NCBI GenBank assembly: GCA_002794465.1
Contig: MTSL01000107.1
Span: forward strand, 1 to 64,000
Length of the DNA stretch: 64,000 bases
DNA from: Paramicrosporidium saccamoebae
Taxonomy: Eukaryota > Rozellomycota
Direction: 5' to 3'
This document shows, piece after piece, positions 30,062 through 38,352 of this stretch. Position numbers and translations under genes: made by a program. Every line of letters begins with the position of its first letter. Positions within the stretch are counted from its first letter, which is position 1. Under the pieces are notes generated by a model. The model had not been told where the DNA came from, did no database searches, and was given only the letters and a program-made list of their open reading frames with translations.

Positions 30062-30700
30062 ATGACAAAGTCCAACACTATGTATCCCGCGTTCCAAGTG
30101 CTCTCTGGTAAGCGCGTCATCCTTGGAAGCACTTCGTCTAGTCGCATTTCCATCTTTACCCAGCTCGGTCTAGACTATGAGCTACTGTCGTCCAATTTTG
30201 AAGAAGATTATGACAAGGCTGCATTCAAAACACCATTGGCATATTGTGCTGCAACTTGTGCAAAGAAGGCCGAGATTGTCCTCGAAATGAGCAGCGGAAC
30301 CGCCAGTCTAATCGTGTGCGCCGATACGATTATCAGCTGTAATGGTGTGATCTACGAAAAACCAATGGACCGGGCTGATGCTGTGCGTATCCTATCAGAA
30401 CTTGGTGGCAATACTATCGAAGTGATTACGGCCGTGTCCTTTTATTACCGCACTGCCGCTGGCTACCAACATTGTGCATTTGAAGACGTGACCTTAATGC
30501 ACATGTTGCCGTATGATGACAAAATGATTGCCGCATACCTTGACACGGGTGAAGGAATGTCCTACTCTGGTGCCCTAAGCTACCAAGGAGCTGGATTCCT
30601 ACTCGTCAAAGGAATCAATGGATGTTTTTACAATCTAAGGGGTTTCCCAGCCCCGAGATTCTATCAAGAATACGCTAAAATAGCCCATCTCATTGTGTGA
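30062..30700 (+). CDS. Maf/ASMTL-type nucleoside triphosphate pyrophosphatase, copy 1
   Basis: 212 residues from ATG 30062, intronless. The Maf fold is clear: KRVILGSTSSSRISIFTQLG near the N-terminus, NFEEDYDK, the ADTIISCNGVIYEKP segment with the likely catalytic Asp, and GEGMSYSGALSYQG. Maf enzymes hydrolyse non-canonical or ordinary (d)NTPs to the monophosphate. Family members usually have S-x-S-P-R-R at the N-terminus; here it is STSSSR, so one of the two substrate-contacting arginines is replaced. A second copy lies 577 bp downstream. Confidence 0.85.
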   Translation: MTKSNTMYPAFQVLSGKRVILGSTSSSRISIFTQLGLDYELLSSNFEEDYDKAAFKTPLAYCAATCAKKAEIVLEMSSGTASLIVCADTIISCNGVIYEKPMDRADAVRILSELGGNTIEVITAVSFYYRTAAGYQHCAFEDVTLMHMLPYDDKMIAAYLDTGEGMSYSGALSYQGAGFLLVKGINGCFYNLRGFPAPRFYQEYAKIAHLIV

Positions 30701-30807
30701 AATGTTAGCAGCCGAAATTCGTGACCAATCATAACGGAGAAGCGACACTGTGAGATGGTACAACTAAGGACCACAGTGATCCCAATAAAGGGTCGTGTTG
30801 ATGAGCA

Positions 30808-31140
30808 AATTAGTTTTATTAAAGTATGTGGCATATAGACAGCCATCCTTACTGTGATTGGAATGGCTTATAGGATCGCTATCTGAGTTGGATTCACTAG
30901 TGATAGGTGATACTGTGTGACGTAGAGGCAGAGGCAGAGGATCGATTGATTAGTCGGGTATTTGACGTAGAGGCAGAGGATTGATTAGTCGGGTATTTGA
31001 CGTAGAGGGTTGATTAGTTGCTGGATATTTGAGGACAGTGAGATGTGTATCCATACTATTCTAGGATCAGCAGTGAACAACGCCGCTTCCCGTCTGTGGA
31101 TTATCCCCGCTACGCGACAAGCGGATGCTGCTTAACAGGG
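30808..31140 (+). repeat. Dispersed repeat, family B, carrying a nested family A element
   Basis: The left part (30808-30915) begins TTTTATTAAAGTA and contains GATTGGAATGG and AGGATCGCTATCTGAGTTGG. These are shared almost exactly with 51286-51405 and, more weakly, with 57042-57150. The right part (31120-31140, GCGGATGCTGCTTAACA) matches the ends of those copies (GCGGATACTGCCTAGCA and GTGGACGCTGTTTAACG). The family A element occupies the space between. The 577-bp gap between the two Maf genes is otherwise empty. Confidence 0.6.
30916..31119 (+). mobile_element. MITE-like dispersed repeat, family A, inserted in family B
   Basis: It runs from TGTGACGTAG to CTACGCGACA. Near its left end a 35-40 bp unit (TGACGTAGAGGCAGAGG then TTGATTAGTCGGGTATT) is repeated about three times, explaining its greater length. 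It then shares GAGATGTGTATCCATACTAT and TTATCCCCGCTACGCGAC with the other copies. It is non-coding. No clear target duplication is visible here. Confidence 0.65.
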
Positions 31141-31277
31141 CCTTACTCTAAACCTCACAATTGTTAATACAGCTGCCTATCAATGATGGTTCATTATTAA
31201 CAAAAAAACCTATCGATCAGTCCAGTCAGTCCCATTACTTTATACTCGACTAAGAATAATCGCGTTTTTGCATTATC

Positions 31278-31952
31278 ATGTCTCCAGATGCCGTCAAGTA
31301 TCCCGCATTCCATGTTCTCCAAGGAAAGCGTGTAATTTTGGCCTCTGCATCTCCACGTCGGGTCAATCTTCTGGGCCGAATGGTACATTTCCGCACGCTA
31401 CTCATACCATAGGGGCTCTCTTTTGAGGTCGTTCCATCAAATTTTGAAGAAGATTATGACAAGGCCAATTATGACTCTCCCACCGCCTACTGCTCGGCAA
31501 CTTGTCTTAAAAAGGCTCAAATCGTCCTCGAAAAGACCATCGATACTGAACCTTCCCTGATAATCAGCTCTGATACAATTGTCGTCTGCGAGGGCGCCAT
31601 TTACGAAAAGCCGATGGATAGAAACGATGCCGTACAGATTTTGAGTGCAATTAGCGGAAAGACAGTGGACGTGATTACAGCCGTGACAATGTTCTACCTC
31701 CAGAAAGACGGAACGTATAAAGAAGTCTCTTTTGATGAGAGCACCGAAATGTACATGGACCAATATGGCCAAGACATGATCGACGCCTATCTCGACACGG
31801 GCGAAGGAATGGGTTTCAGTGGCGCCTTTTCCTATCAGGGTGCTGCGTTCCTGATGATCAAGGGAATCACTGGCTGTTTCTACAATGCAATTGGATTCCC
31901 AGTTTCTCGGTTCTACCGCGAATTCCTTAAAATATCGAACCAAGTCGCATAG
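31278..31952 (+). CDS. Maf/ASMTL-type nucleoside triphosphate pyrophosphatase, copy 2
   Basis: Exons 31278-31382 and 31413-31952, with a 30-nt intron, give 214 residues. This copy keeps the full Maf motif SASPRRVNLLGRM before the intron, followed by GLSFEVVPSNFEEDYDK, SSDTIVVCEGAIYEKP and GEGMGFSGAFSYQG. It is therefore the more conventional enzyme of the pair. Copy 1 has no intron at this position (its sequence runs straight through IFTQLGLDYEL). The stop lies 14 bp before the 3' end of the convergent VMA12-like gene. Confidence 0.87.
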
Positions 31953-31965
31953 ACAACACATGGCT

Positions 31966-32492
31966 TTATTGAGGTGCATCTTGAACATCTCGGCCAAATA
32001 AAAATATCTCTGCTGTGGCGACCACCAGGCCGGTGAATATCGCTATCAACACACACGCCTCCAAGGACCATCCAAGAGACTTTCTGAATAGGACTCCCAC
32101 TGTTACAGCGGCCCCAACAATGGAAAGTAGCGCATTGGCCGCGCCTGAGAACTGTCTCCTCGCCTCGACCCATTCTTCCGGCTGGTCGCGTCTCATCATT
32201 CTCCGATACGCACGCGCTTCAGAAACAACCCGCGCCTGTCGCTGCACCTCTGTTTCTGGCGTCGGTGGTCGACGAAATGTAATGTAGCTATCCTTGAGAT
32301 AGGATTCCATTGTGTTGGGAGGAACGAGACTTTTGAGCAAATAATACGGGACCAGCCGCTCTACTATGAGATTTGCATTGACATAATACCTTCCAGAGCG
32401 TTCTTGATTTCGCCTTGACGCTCCGTGCCACGGAGCTTTTCCGTTAGTAGCTCCTTCAAACAGTCTGTCAGTTCAAACTTGATTCTGCTCAT
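31966..32492 (-). CDS. VMA12: VMA12/TMEM199-like V-ATPase assembly factor
   Basis: Exons 32492-32390 and 32360-31966 are joined over a 29-nt intron (TAGTAG acceptor), giving 165 residues. The protein ends in two membrane helices (ANALLSIVGAAVTVGVLF and LEACVLIAIFTGLVVATAEI) preceded by a basic amphipathic region (ARAYRRMMRRDQ). A central RLVPYYLLKSLVPP lies before. Layout, size and the FSGAANALLSIVGA and ATAEIFLFGR positions fit the Vma12 family. That family sits in the ER membrane and helps assemble the Vo sector of the V-ATPase. Family identification is by eye. Confidence 0.65.
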
Positions 32493-32663
32493 CCGGGCCA
32501 GACACAAGGGTAGCCTAGGATCAAGCTGACACTTTATCACAAACTACAAGTACAACTAGATTACAGAGGAAATTTATCGAGACATTAGGGGATCAACTTT
32601 TAAAATACAACACAAGCTAGATTACAGAGTACATTTATTGAGACAGCAGTAGTCTAGGATCAA

Positions 32664-33671
32664 CTACTTGCTGGATTTCTTCCCTTTCGAAAGCCGAGTC
32701 TTCTTGCAGCCAGAGATAATCTGATTCCAGAGAAGATTCAAGTTCTGACGAGAGATCATTTTGGTTCGATTCTGTTTTGATTGTTTTTGTTTCTGTTGTT
32801 GTTGTTGTTTCTGCTTCAATTGCATTCGTGTCAAAGAACTCTTTCCAGTCGCAGAGCCAAAAGTCCGCGACGTCTGTAAAGTCTTTCTCTCTCCCATCGT
32901 CACACGAGTCGAGGAAGTCAATGGTCGCCGATAGCGCAGACGGAGACGCAAAACATGGGTTAGAGGCTGATCGGGCAAGCCTGCCTCGCCGGGCGACACA
33001 AGAAGGTGGCTGGAAGCCGATGGAGTGTGTGCCGGTGTGGTCAGGGGGGCTATGGTGCCATCAGTGAGATGACGCCAAACCCGCAAAGCTGATAGATCAG
33101 TCCTCGTCGCTAGCTGTGTCTCGTCGCCCTTTGGCAGACTCAATCCAAGATGATTCTGATGGGCACAATGAACGCACGACTCGGCATTCGGATTGCTTGT
33201 GGTATCAAATGATGCAGCTTGTTCAGTTCCTCCCATGACAAGTCGCTTAAGCTGCTCAAACTCGCGTTTCAGCACTGTCAGCTCCCCCATCAGCGAGGAC
33301 TTTTCATATTCAAGGGCTCCAACCCGTGCACGGAGGTTTCTGGACTCCTCCTTCAATGTGTCACGGGTCTCTTCTAGTTCAGATACATATTGGCGTTTCC
33401 TTTCACGCGAAGCTTGTGCAGACTCTCTGTTCTTTATCGCCCTCTCCCGTTTCTTGTCGTCACATGGTGGTCCCTGTGGCTCTTCTAATGGCGGTGGTGG
33501 GGGGAGATTAAGTAACAGTGGGTCACAGTCGGACGAGTCGGTAGAACTGGTCGCGGGTGCACAATAGGAAAGGTCGCCAAACAGGTCATACTCAAGTTTG
33601 GTCATTGTCAGTAATGTGGAAAAGGGCTTTGTAGAGTCGGTAGATTTCATCCCGGCAGTAATCGCAGTCAT
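32664..33671 (-). CDS. bZIP transcription factor, HAC1/ATF6-like, with two open C-terminal frames
   Basis: The primary frame gives 335 residues from ATG 33671. The basic region is ERAIKNRESAQASRERKRQ (about residues 75-93), with the N-x-A-like NRESAQASR core. A leucine zipper follows (LEETRDTLKEESRNLRARV and on to about 145). The rest of the primary frame is Arg/Gln/Lys-rich and not domain-like. The -1/+2 frame is also open from about 33021 down to a stop near 32640. It reads as an acidic, aromatic activation-like region (TIDFLDSCDD, DVADFWLCDWKEFFD, SSLESDYLWLQEDSAF). This two-frame design recalls HAC1/XBP1, where splicing switches the C-terminus. DNA-binding identity is solid; the subfamily is inferred. 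Confidence 0.8.
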   Translation of the reverse strand: MTAITAGMKSTDSTKPFSTLLTMTKLEYDLFGDLSYCAPATSSTDSSDCDPLLLNLPPPPPLEEPQGPPCDDKKRERAIKNRESAQASRERKRQYVSELEETRDTLKEESRNLRARVGALEYEKSSLMGELTVLKREFEQLKRLVMGGTEQAASFDTTSNPNAESCVHCAHQNHLGLSLPKGDETQLATRTDLSALRVWRHLTDGTIAPLTTPAHTPSASSHLLVSPGEAGLPDQPLTHVLRLRLRYRRPLTSSTRVTMGERKTLQTSRTFGSATGKSSLTRMQLKQKQQQQQKQKQSKQNRTKMISRQNLNLLWNQIISGCKKTRLSKGKKSSK

Positions 33672-34060
33672 ATGTGGTGGTAATTTGGTGAGTAAGAGTG
33701 ATTCACAGTCTTTGTTGGCCTGCCGTGGTTCGTCCGTCCATTAAAAAGGGGCCCCGTGGGCGATGAGTCACTAAATACCAGGGCTACCAACCAATCAAAG
33801 CGTGCCAATTGGCCAAGTTTGACAGGCGTGGGGCGATGGGGTAACCCAATTTGGGCCCCACTCCGTCCCTCCCGCTTTATATACCGCCAGCCTCGAGCTA
33901 GTTGAGAGAACCAATGATGGACAGCGTCGACACTGGAATGTCGGTTGTGATTGGTCCGTTCGGCTTCTAAATTTTTCTAGAGTTTTGATGAATATTCTAG
34001 AGGGCCTGGGGGAAAAGGTATAAATACAAAGCAGCAGAGCCCTCTACATTGCATCAGGAA
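33672..34060. promoter_or_regulatory. Divergent promoter region of the bZIP and HSP20 genes
   Basis: CCAAT boxes occur at about 33790 (CCAACCAATCA), 33807 (GCCAATTGGCC) and 33948 (GATTGGTCC). Heat shock elements stand at 33975-34002: TTCTAGA, then GAATATTCTAGA, which reads GAA-nn-TTC-nn-GA. A TATA box (TATATAAATA) occupies 34019-34028, 33 bp before the HSP20 ATG. A second TATA-like TTTATATACC lies near 33876. The arrangement is a textbook heat-inducible promoter for the rightward gene. Confidence 0.75.
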
Positions 34061-34498
34061 ATGCCTTTCTTAGAAAACTTTGATCGCTTAATGTTCTACC
34101 GCATGAATGATCTCCTCCGAGATGATGTTGAAGTCCCTCGTAGCAACTGCCGGCAACAAACACGCTGCAGTCTCGTGCCAGCCAAACTGGATCTTATTGA
34201 GAAGCCTGATGCATATGCAGTCCATGTGGATCTGCCTGGCGTGGCCAAGGAGGACATTCAGGTGCACATTGAAAATGGTGCTTTGACTGTCTCTGCGGAG
34301 CGCAAGGAAGAGCTCAAGGAAGAAGGCGACCTGTATCGTTATATGGAGCGCCGCTTTGGCTCCATTAAAAGGATCGTGTCGCTGCCGGAACAAGCTGATC
34401 AGGAAAGCGTCAAGGCAGAGCTGGTGAATGGCGTGCTGTATCTAGTGTTTGCAAAAAAGGCTGAGGAATCCTCTAGAAAGCAAGTGACCATTTCCTAG
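34061..34498 (+). CDS. Small heat-shock protein (HSP20), copy 1
   Basis: 145 residues from ATG 34061; the upstream in-frame non-ATG start is rejected. The alpha-crystallin domain spans about 45-135: KLDLIEKPDAYAVHVDLPGV, VHIENGALTVSAERK and the VKAELVNGVLYLVFAKK strand with the conserved G-V-L. A short C-terminal extension (KQVTIS) contains a weak I-x-I/V-like motif. It forms ATP-independent holdase oligomers. The heat-shock promoter directly upstream supports stress control. Confidence 0.9.
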   Translation: MPFLENFDRLMFYRMNDLLRDDVEVPRSNCRQQTRCSLVPAKLDLIEKPDAYAVHVDLPGVAKEDIQVHIENGALTVSAERKEELKEEGDLYRYMERRFGSIKRIVSLPEQADQESVKAELVNGVLYLVFAKKAEESSRKQVTIS

Positions 34499-34776
34499 AT
34501 AAATTGGTAAAATTTGACCTGAGACGATGGGGGAGACTGGTAGTTTATGAACTACTGATTGCTGATTAGTAGTGGTCTGTGAATTATCAAGACTAACAAT
34601 CATATTTGTAAACTAATAAAATTTGAAAAAATCCCATTGCACTATTGTTTATCAAGGATATAGTCTAAGTGGTAAAGCCTCGTCCAAATTAGCTGGCCTC
34701 CCAACCGCCTCTTGGGAATTAGGAACCGTTGTACTGCATATTGCATAAACAATAATGGATAATAAATCTTATCACA

Positions 34777-35736
34777 ATGGACCCGACATTACAGAACATC
34801 CTGGACCAGTCCACCCTAAAGTGGATTTTCGTTGGTGGAAAGGGAGGCGTGGGAAAGACGACCAACAGTTGCAGCTTGGCGGTGCAGCTCGCCTCGGTGC
34901 GGGAGAGTGTGCTGCTCATCTCCACTGACCCGGCTCATAACCTCTCGGATGCCTTTTCGCAAAAGTTTGGCAAGGACCCAACACTGGTGACAGGCTTTAA
35001 GAATCTTTATGCAATGGAAATTGACCCGAATGCAGGATTGGAGGAGATGAAGCAGGAGGAGGGAATGAACGACTCGCCCATGGGGAGTATTTTCAGTGAA
35101 CTGTCCATGGCGCTGCCCGGGATTGACGAGGCTATGGGGTTTGCCCAGGTCATGAAGCTCATCAAGAACATGGACTATTCTGTGATCGTCTTTGATACGG
35201 CCCCTACAGGCCACACACTCCGTTTCCTCTCCTTCCCCACCCTCCTGGATAAGGCATTGGGCAAGTTGGGCTCTCTCGGCGGACGATTCGGCTCCATGTT
35301 CTCGCAAATCTCGTCCATGATGGGCTCACAAGCCTCCCCTGACCAGATGTTTGCCCAGATTAATGAGCTCTCTGCAGTCGTCAAAGAGGTTAATCGTCAA
35401 TTCCAGGATCCTTCCCTCACCACCTTTATCTGTGTTTGCATCTCAGAGTTCCTCTCGCTATATGAGACGGAACGCATGATCCAGGAACTGACCGCTTACA
35501 ACATTGACACGCACAACATTATTGTCAATCAGTTAATCTTTCCCGGAAAGGGAAATGCATGTGAGCTGTGCAATGCAAGGCGCAAGATGCAGGCCAAGTA
35601 CCTGGAGCAGATCCATGAGCTGTACGAGGACTTTCATGTTGTACAGTTGCCGTTGCTGAGTAGCGAGGTGCGTGGGGTGGACGCCCTACAGAGCTTTTCC
35701 GAAAATTTAATGAAGCCCTTTGTTCCCAATCCCTAA
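34777..35736 (+). CDS. GET3: GET3/ASNA1 ATPase for tail-anchored proteins
   Basis: 319 residues, intronless. The deviant Walker A ([16 protein letters not shown]) is near residue 20. Switch I is [10 protein letters not shown], switch [13 protein letters not shown], and the zinc-binding C-x-x-C is CELC (about 266-269). The hydrophobic helix-8 region ([12 protein letters not shown]) would form the lid over the tail-anchor groove. Get3 takes tail-anchored membrane proteins from Sgt2 to the Get1/Get2 receptor of the ER. The length equals yeast and animal forms. The 278-bp gap before it shows only an A-box-like element (see rejected). Confidence 0.96.
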   Translation: MDPTLQNILDQSTLKWIFVGGKGGVGKTTNSCSLAVQLASVRESVLLISTDPAHNLSDAFSQKFGKDPTLVTGFKNLYAMEIDPNAGLEEMKQEEGMNDSPMGSIFSELSMALPGIDEAMGFAQVMKLIKNMDYSVIVFDTAPTGHTLRFLSFPTLLDKALGKLGSLGGRFGSMFSQISSMMGSQASPDQMFAQINELSAVVKEVNRQFQDPSLTTFICVCISEFLSLYETERMIQELTAYNIDTHNIIVNQLIFPGKGNACELCNARRKMQAKYLEQIHELYEDFHVVQLPLLSSEVRGVDALQSFSENLMKPFVPNP

Positions 35737-35796
35737 TAAATTTGTCTGAGATTAGCGGTACAAACTTGGGCTCGTTTATTTACACCTGAGATTAAA

Positions 35797-35925
35797 TTGA
35801 CATTATCCTTACTACTGAGTTGCTATCATCCTTATCGCTGAATTGGCATCATCATTATTGCTGAGTTGGCATCCTTATCGCTGAATTGGCATCATTATTG
35901 CCGAGTTGGCATGATACTTACTGAA
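35797..35925 (+). repeat. Minisatellite ATCATTATTGCTGAGTTGGC
   Basis: Five to six imperfect units of about 20-24 bp (variants of CTTATCGCTGAATTGGCATC) lie between the 3' ends of GET3 and the second HSP20 gene. The array just touches the last codons of HSP20 copy 2. Confidence 0.65.
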
Positions 35926-36361
35926 TGGGAATCATTTGTCCCTGCAATTCTCCCAACGATTCCTTCTTTCCAACATATACTTTAAGGAGTCCGTTGTCAA
36001 ACTCGGCCTTGACTTTTGTCGGATCCACACTCCCAGGCATCTCCACGGTGCGTCTAATCGCCCCGTAGCTACGCTCGCTCAAGTAAACTCGCTCCCCCTC
36101 CCCTGTATGCTCCTCGCTCTTATGTGCCTCTAAATACAGGCGGTTTCCGTCCAAATGCACACGAATATCATCTCTACTCACACCTGGAAGCTCCACCGAC
36201 ACTTTGTAATGATCAGGACGATCAAGAATGTCCATCCGAGATGTCATCAGTCCGCGAGTATTGGTAGGTGGCATTGGGGAGAGGTTGGTGCGGAAAAAAT
36301 CCTCAAACGGATCAAAAAAGTCTCGGAACCGGCGTCCTGAAATGTCACTGATTAATGCCAT
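35918..36361 (-). CDS. Small heat-shock protein (HSP20), copy 2
   Basis: 147 residues from ATG 36361; the longer in-frame non-ATG extension is made of upstream repeats and is rejected. The alpha-crystallin domain is clear: RMDILDRPDHYKVSVELPGV, VHLDGNRLYLEAHKS and KAEFDNGLLKVYVGKK. An N-terminal FRDFFDPFEDFF segment and a C-terminal MIPIQ (I-x-I motif) for oligomer contacts are present. Divergence from copy 1 is high, so this is not a recent duplicate. Confidence 0.9.
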   Translation of the reverse strand: MALISDISGRRFRDFFDPFEDFFRTNLSPMPPTNTRGLMTSRMDILDRPDHYKVSVELPGVSRDDIRVHLDGNRLYLEAHKSEEHTGEGERVYLSERSYGAIRRTVEMPGSVDPTKVKAEFDNGLLKVYVGKKESLGELQGQMIPIQ

Positions 36362-36421
36362 ACCATTGTGGTCAGTGACAATGTACTTATAGGATTTGCC
36401 TAATAAGCTCAATGCGAGGCA

Positions 36422-36555
36422 ATCCCTTTTTAATCGCAAGTCTATACCGTTTTTATCACAAGTTTGTACCGTTTTTATCACAAGGTTGTGGCGTTTTTAT
36501 CGCAAGTCTGTACCGTTTTGATCACAAGCCTATCCCGCCTTTATAGCAAGTCTAT
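36422..36555 (-). repeat. Tandem repeat upstream of HSP20 copy 2
   Basis: Five imperfect units of about 25 bp (CGTTTTTATCACAAGTCTGTAC in window orientation) lie 60-190 bp upstream of the HSP20 start. No perfect heat shock element is seen within them. They might act as an upstream regulatory array, but position is the only evidence. Confidence 0.6.
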
Positions 36556-36652
36556 TTATTCATAAGAGACGATTCTGTTCCTTGTTCATTCTGAAGCAGA
36601 CTGATAGATTACTTGTTGCCCCCTGGAAATCGCGTCACTTTTACAAATCTCT

Positions 36653-37385
36653 CTATAAGAAAGGGTTTTTCTTTTCTTCATTCTTTCTGTAGAGAACTGA
36701 TGGATCACCCGCTATCCGCCTGGGCATCGACTCGGCAATCTTTTCCAAAATCTCTTCCGGTGTCTCCCCGGCCTCGTGCTGAGCGGCCTGGAACTTTTCG
36801 TCAATTCCATAGTCGATGCGCGCTTCTGGAGAAAAGATATGGACACGGGCGACTTGTAGATCGAGGATGATCCAGTCAGGTTCTTTGCTGTCGAGGCCCT
36901 CATAGTGGAGACGGTCTTTGAGAAAGGGTCGAAACTACCATAGTTACGGATGAAAATGGTTGTACCTTTTTCAATAGCAATTCGCCCAAAGAAACGCGTT
37001 CACGGACCGTCTCGAGTTGCAACACGATTTGTGCTGGTGATTGTAGGTCAACGCTTGAATGTAAATTTGCATAGGTTGTGACATTTGCATTGCTTTCGCT
37101 CTGAATCACATCTAGCACTGACTGCAACGACAGGGAAGCTGGTTCCGCACTATACATTGGCTTTACCATTTCCTTGGCTTTGAATTCTTCCTTGTAAAAT
37201 TCGCGCAACGCCCCAGCGGGATCGGCAGGAACAGCCACGGTAGGGTCAGCATACAGCGTATTTATAGGATTGCTAATGGGGTCGATGTTTACATTGGAAT
37301 CCAAATCAAGGTTGACTGCATTAGTTTTGCTGTACCATTGTAGGCGTTGGAAAAGGCCACGTCGGAGCAGCCTTAGGGCTAACAT
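36653..37385 (-). CDS. Mitochondrial RsfS/MALSU1-like ribosome silencing factor
   Basis: Exons 37385-36966 and 36934-36653, with a 31-nt intron, give 233 residues. The N-terminus (MLALRLLRRGLFQRLQWYS) is a mitochondrial presequence. The C-terminal half resembles the RsfS/DUF143 core. LLLKKFRPFLKDRLHYEG matches the helix before the family's E-G turn. DWIILDLQVARVHIFSPEAR parallels the typical DWVVLDLGDVVVHVF with its E-x-R. The N-terminal strand of the RsfS fold is diverged. RsfS proteins bind the mitochondrial large subunit (uL14m) and block premature subunit joining. The gene faces tafazzin across 20 bp. Confidence 0.62.
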
Positions 37386-37405
37386 TAACGATTAATTCAA
37401 TTCCC
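37386..37405. promoter_or_regulatory. 20-bp head-to-head gap of RsfS-like and tafazzin genes
   Basis: Two nuclear genes for mitochondrial proteins start 20 bp apart. No TATA or CCAAT box fits in the gap, so their promoter elements must lie in each other's coding sequence or leaders must be very short. Confidence 0.4.
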
Positions 37406-38122
37406 ATGCCGGTTATACGGAATGCTGTGATGGGAATTGTTGGGGAAGTGTGCAAGCTGTTCTTGACAGTGGGTACCCAGTTAGAAGTGAGGGGATTGGA
37501 TCGACTAATCACGGCCATTGAAAAAAGACCGAGCGGAGTACCATTGCTAACCGTGTCTAATCACACCTCCACAGTAGATGACCCGCTTATATTCGGAGTT
37601 TTGCCCGCAAGGATATTGTTCAACTCTAACAAGATGCGATGGGCCTTGGGAGCTGCCGAAATTACCCACCGAAATGCGCTGTATCGATGGTTCTTTTCCA
37701 CCGGCCAAGTGCTACCCATCCGACGTGGCGAGGGAGTACTGCAACCGAGCATGAATGACGCTCTGGGTCTCTTGGCAAATGGCCAATGGCTCCACGTCTT
37801 TCCTGAGGGAAAAGTCATTCCAGATTCGGCAGCATCAAGGGTCCGTCTAAAGTGGGGTATCGGTAGGCTCGTTTTGGATTCCAAGATTCCACCCGTAGTG
37901 CTGCCTATTGTGCATCAAGGACTAGAGAACATTTTACCGCTCGATAGTTGGATCCCCCGTTTTGGAAAGCGACTTGTAATTAACATTGGGGAGCCGGTAG
38001 ACACTGCGCCATTAAGGGAGAGGCTGTCAGCAGTCAATTTATCGCCGGAACAGCGTCGCTCCGAAGCCACATCCGTAATAGCAGCTGAACTAGCCAAATG
38101 CTATCCGAGAAATATAGACTAA
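37406..38122 (+). CDS. TAZ1: Tafazzin, cardiolipin remodelling acyltransferase
   Basis: 238 residues, intronless. The acyltransferase H-x4-D motif is NHTSTVDDP (about 53-61), with the substrate-binding FPEGKVIPD at about 133-141. Between them is HRNALYRWFFSTGQVLPIRRGEG, also family-specific. Tafazzin swaps acyl chains onto monolysocardiolipin at the mitochondrial membranes. It is somewhat shorter than human (262-292) or yeast (381) because the C-terminal extension is absent. A copy of its 3' end sequence recurs 200 bp downstream. Confidence 0.93.
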   Translation: MPVIRNAVMGIVGEVCKLFLTVGTQLEVRGLDRLITAIEKRPSGVPLLTVSNHTSTVDDPLIFGVLPARILFNSNKMRWALGAAEITHRNALYRWFFSTGQVLPIRRGEGVLQPSMNDALGLLANGQWLHVFPEGKVIPDSAASRVRLKWGIGRLVLDSKIPPVVLPIVHQGLENILPLDSWIPRFGKRLVINIGEPVDTAPLRERLSAVNLSPEQRRSEATSVIAAELAKCYPRNID

Positions 38123-38352
38123 CCCCCATTAGACTTGCATTAGGTCCACTGTTGAATACTATACCCCAACATCGGATAGCAATTTCATATTCCAATCTTA
38201 CTCTGACCTCACTTTAATCTTACTCCCACCTTACTCTAACCTCACTTTAATCTTACTCCCACCTTACTCCAACCTCATTATCCTGCGGCCAAACGCGGAA
38301 AATGCTATAGGATAAATATAGACAAATCCCCAATTAGACTTGTGCTGCATCC
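38111..38352 (+). repeat. Duplicated tafazzin 3' end and 42-bp repeat
   Basis: AAATATAGACTAACCCC at 38112 and AAATATAGACAAATCCCC at 38315 begin two matching blocks of about 35-40 bp. The first includes the tafazzin stop codon, the second ends at the RFT1 start. Between them (about 38190-38283) a 42-bp unit (ACCTCACTTTAATCTTACTC core) is repeated about two and a quarter times. Confidence 0.65.

Noticed and set aside
32990-33045. A conventional 31-nt GT-AG intron in the bZIP gene (GTTTGG to CATAG)
   Set aside because: Its length shifts the frame the wrong way and meets a stop two codons later.
34655-34730. A possible tRNA (TAGTCTAAGTGG resembles an A-box)
   Set aside because: No matching B-box, T-arm or acceptor pairing could be found downstream.
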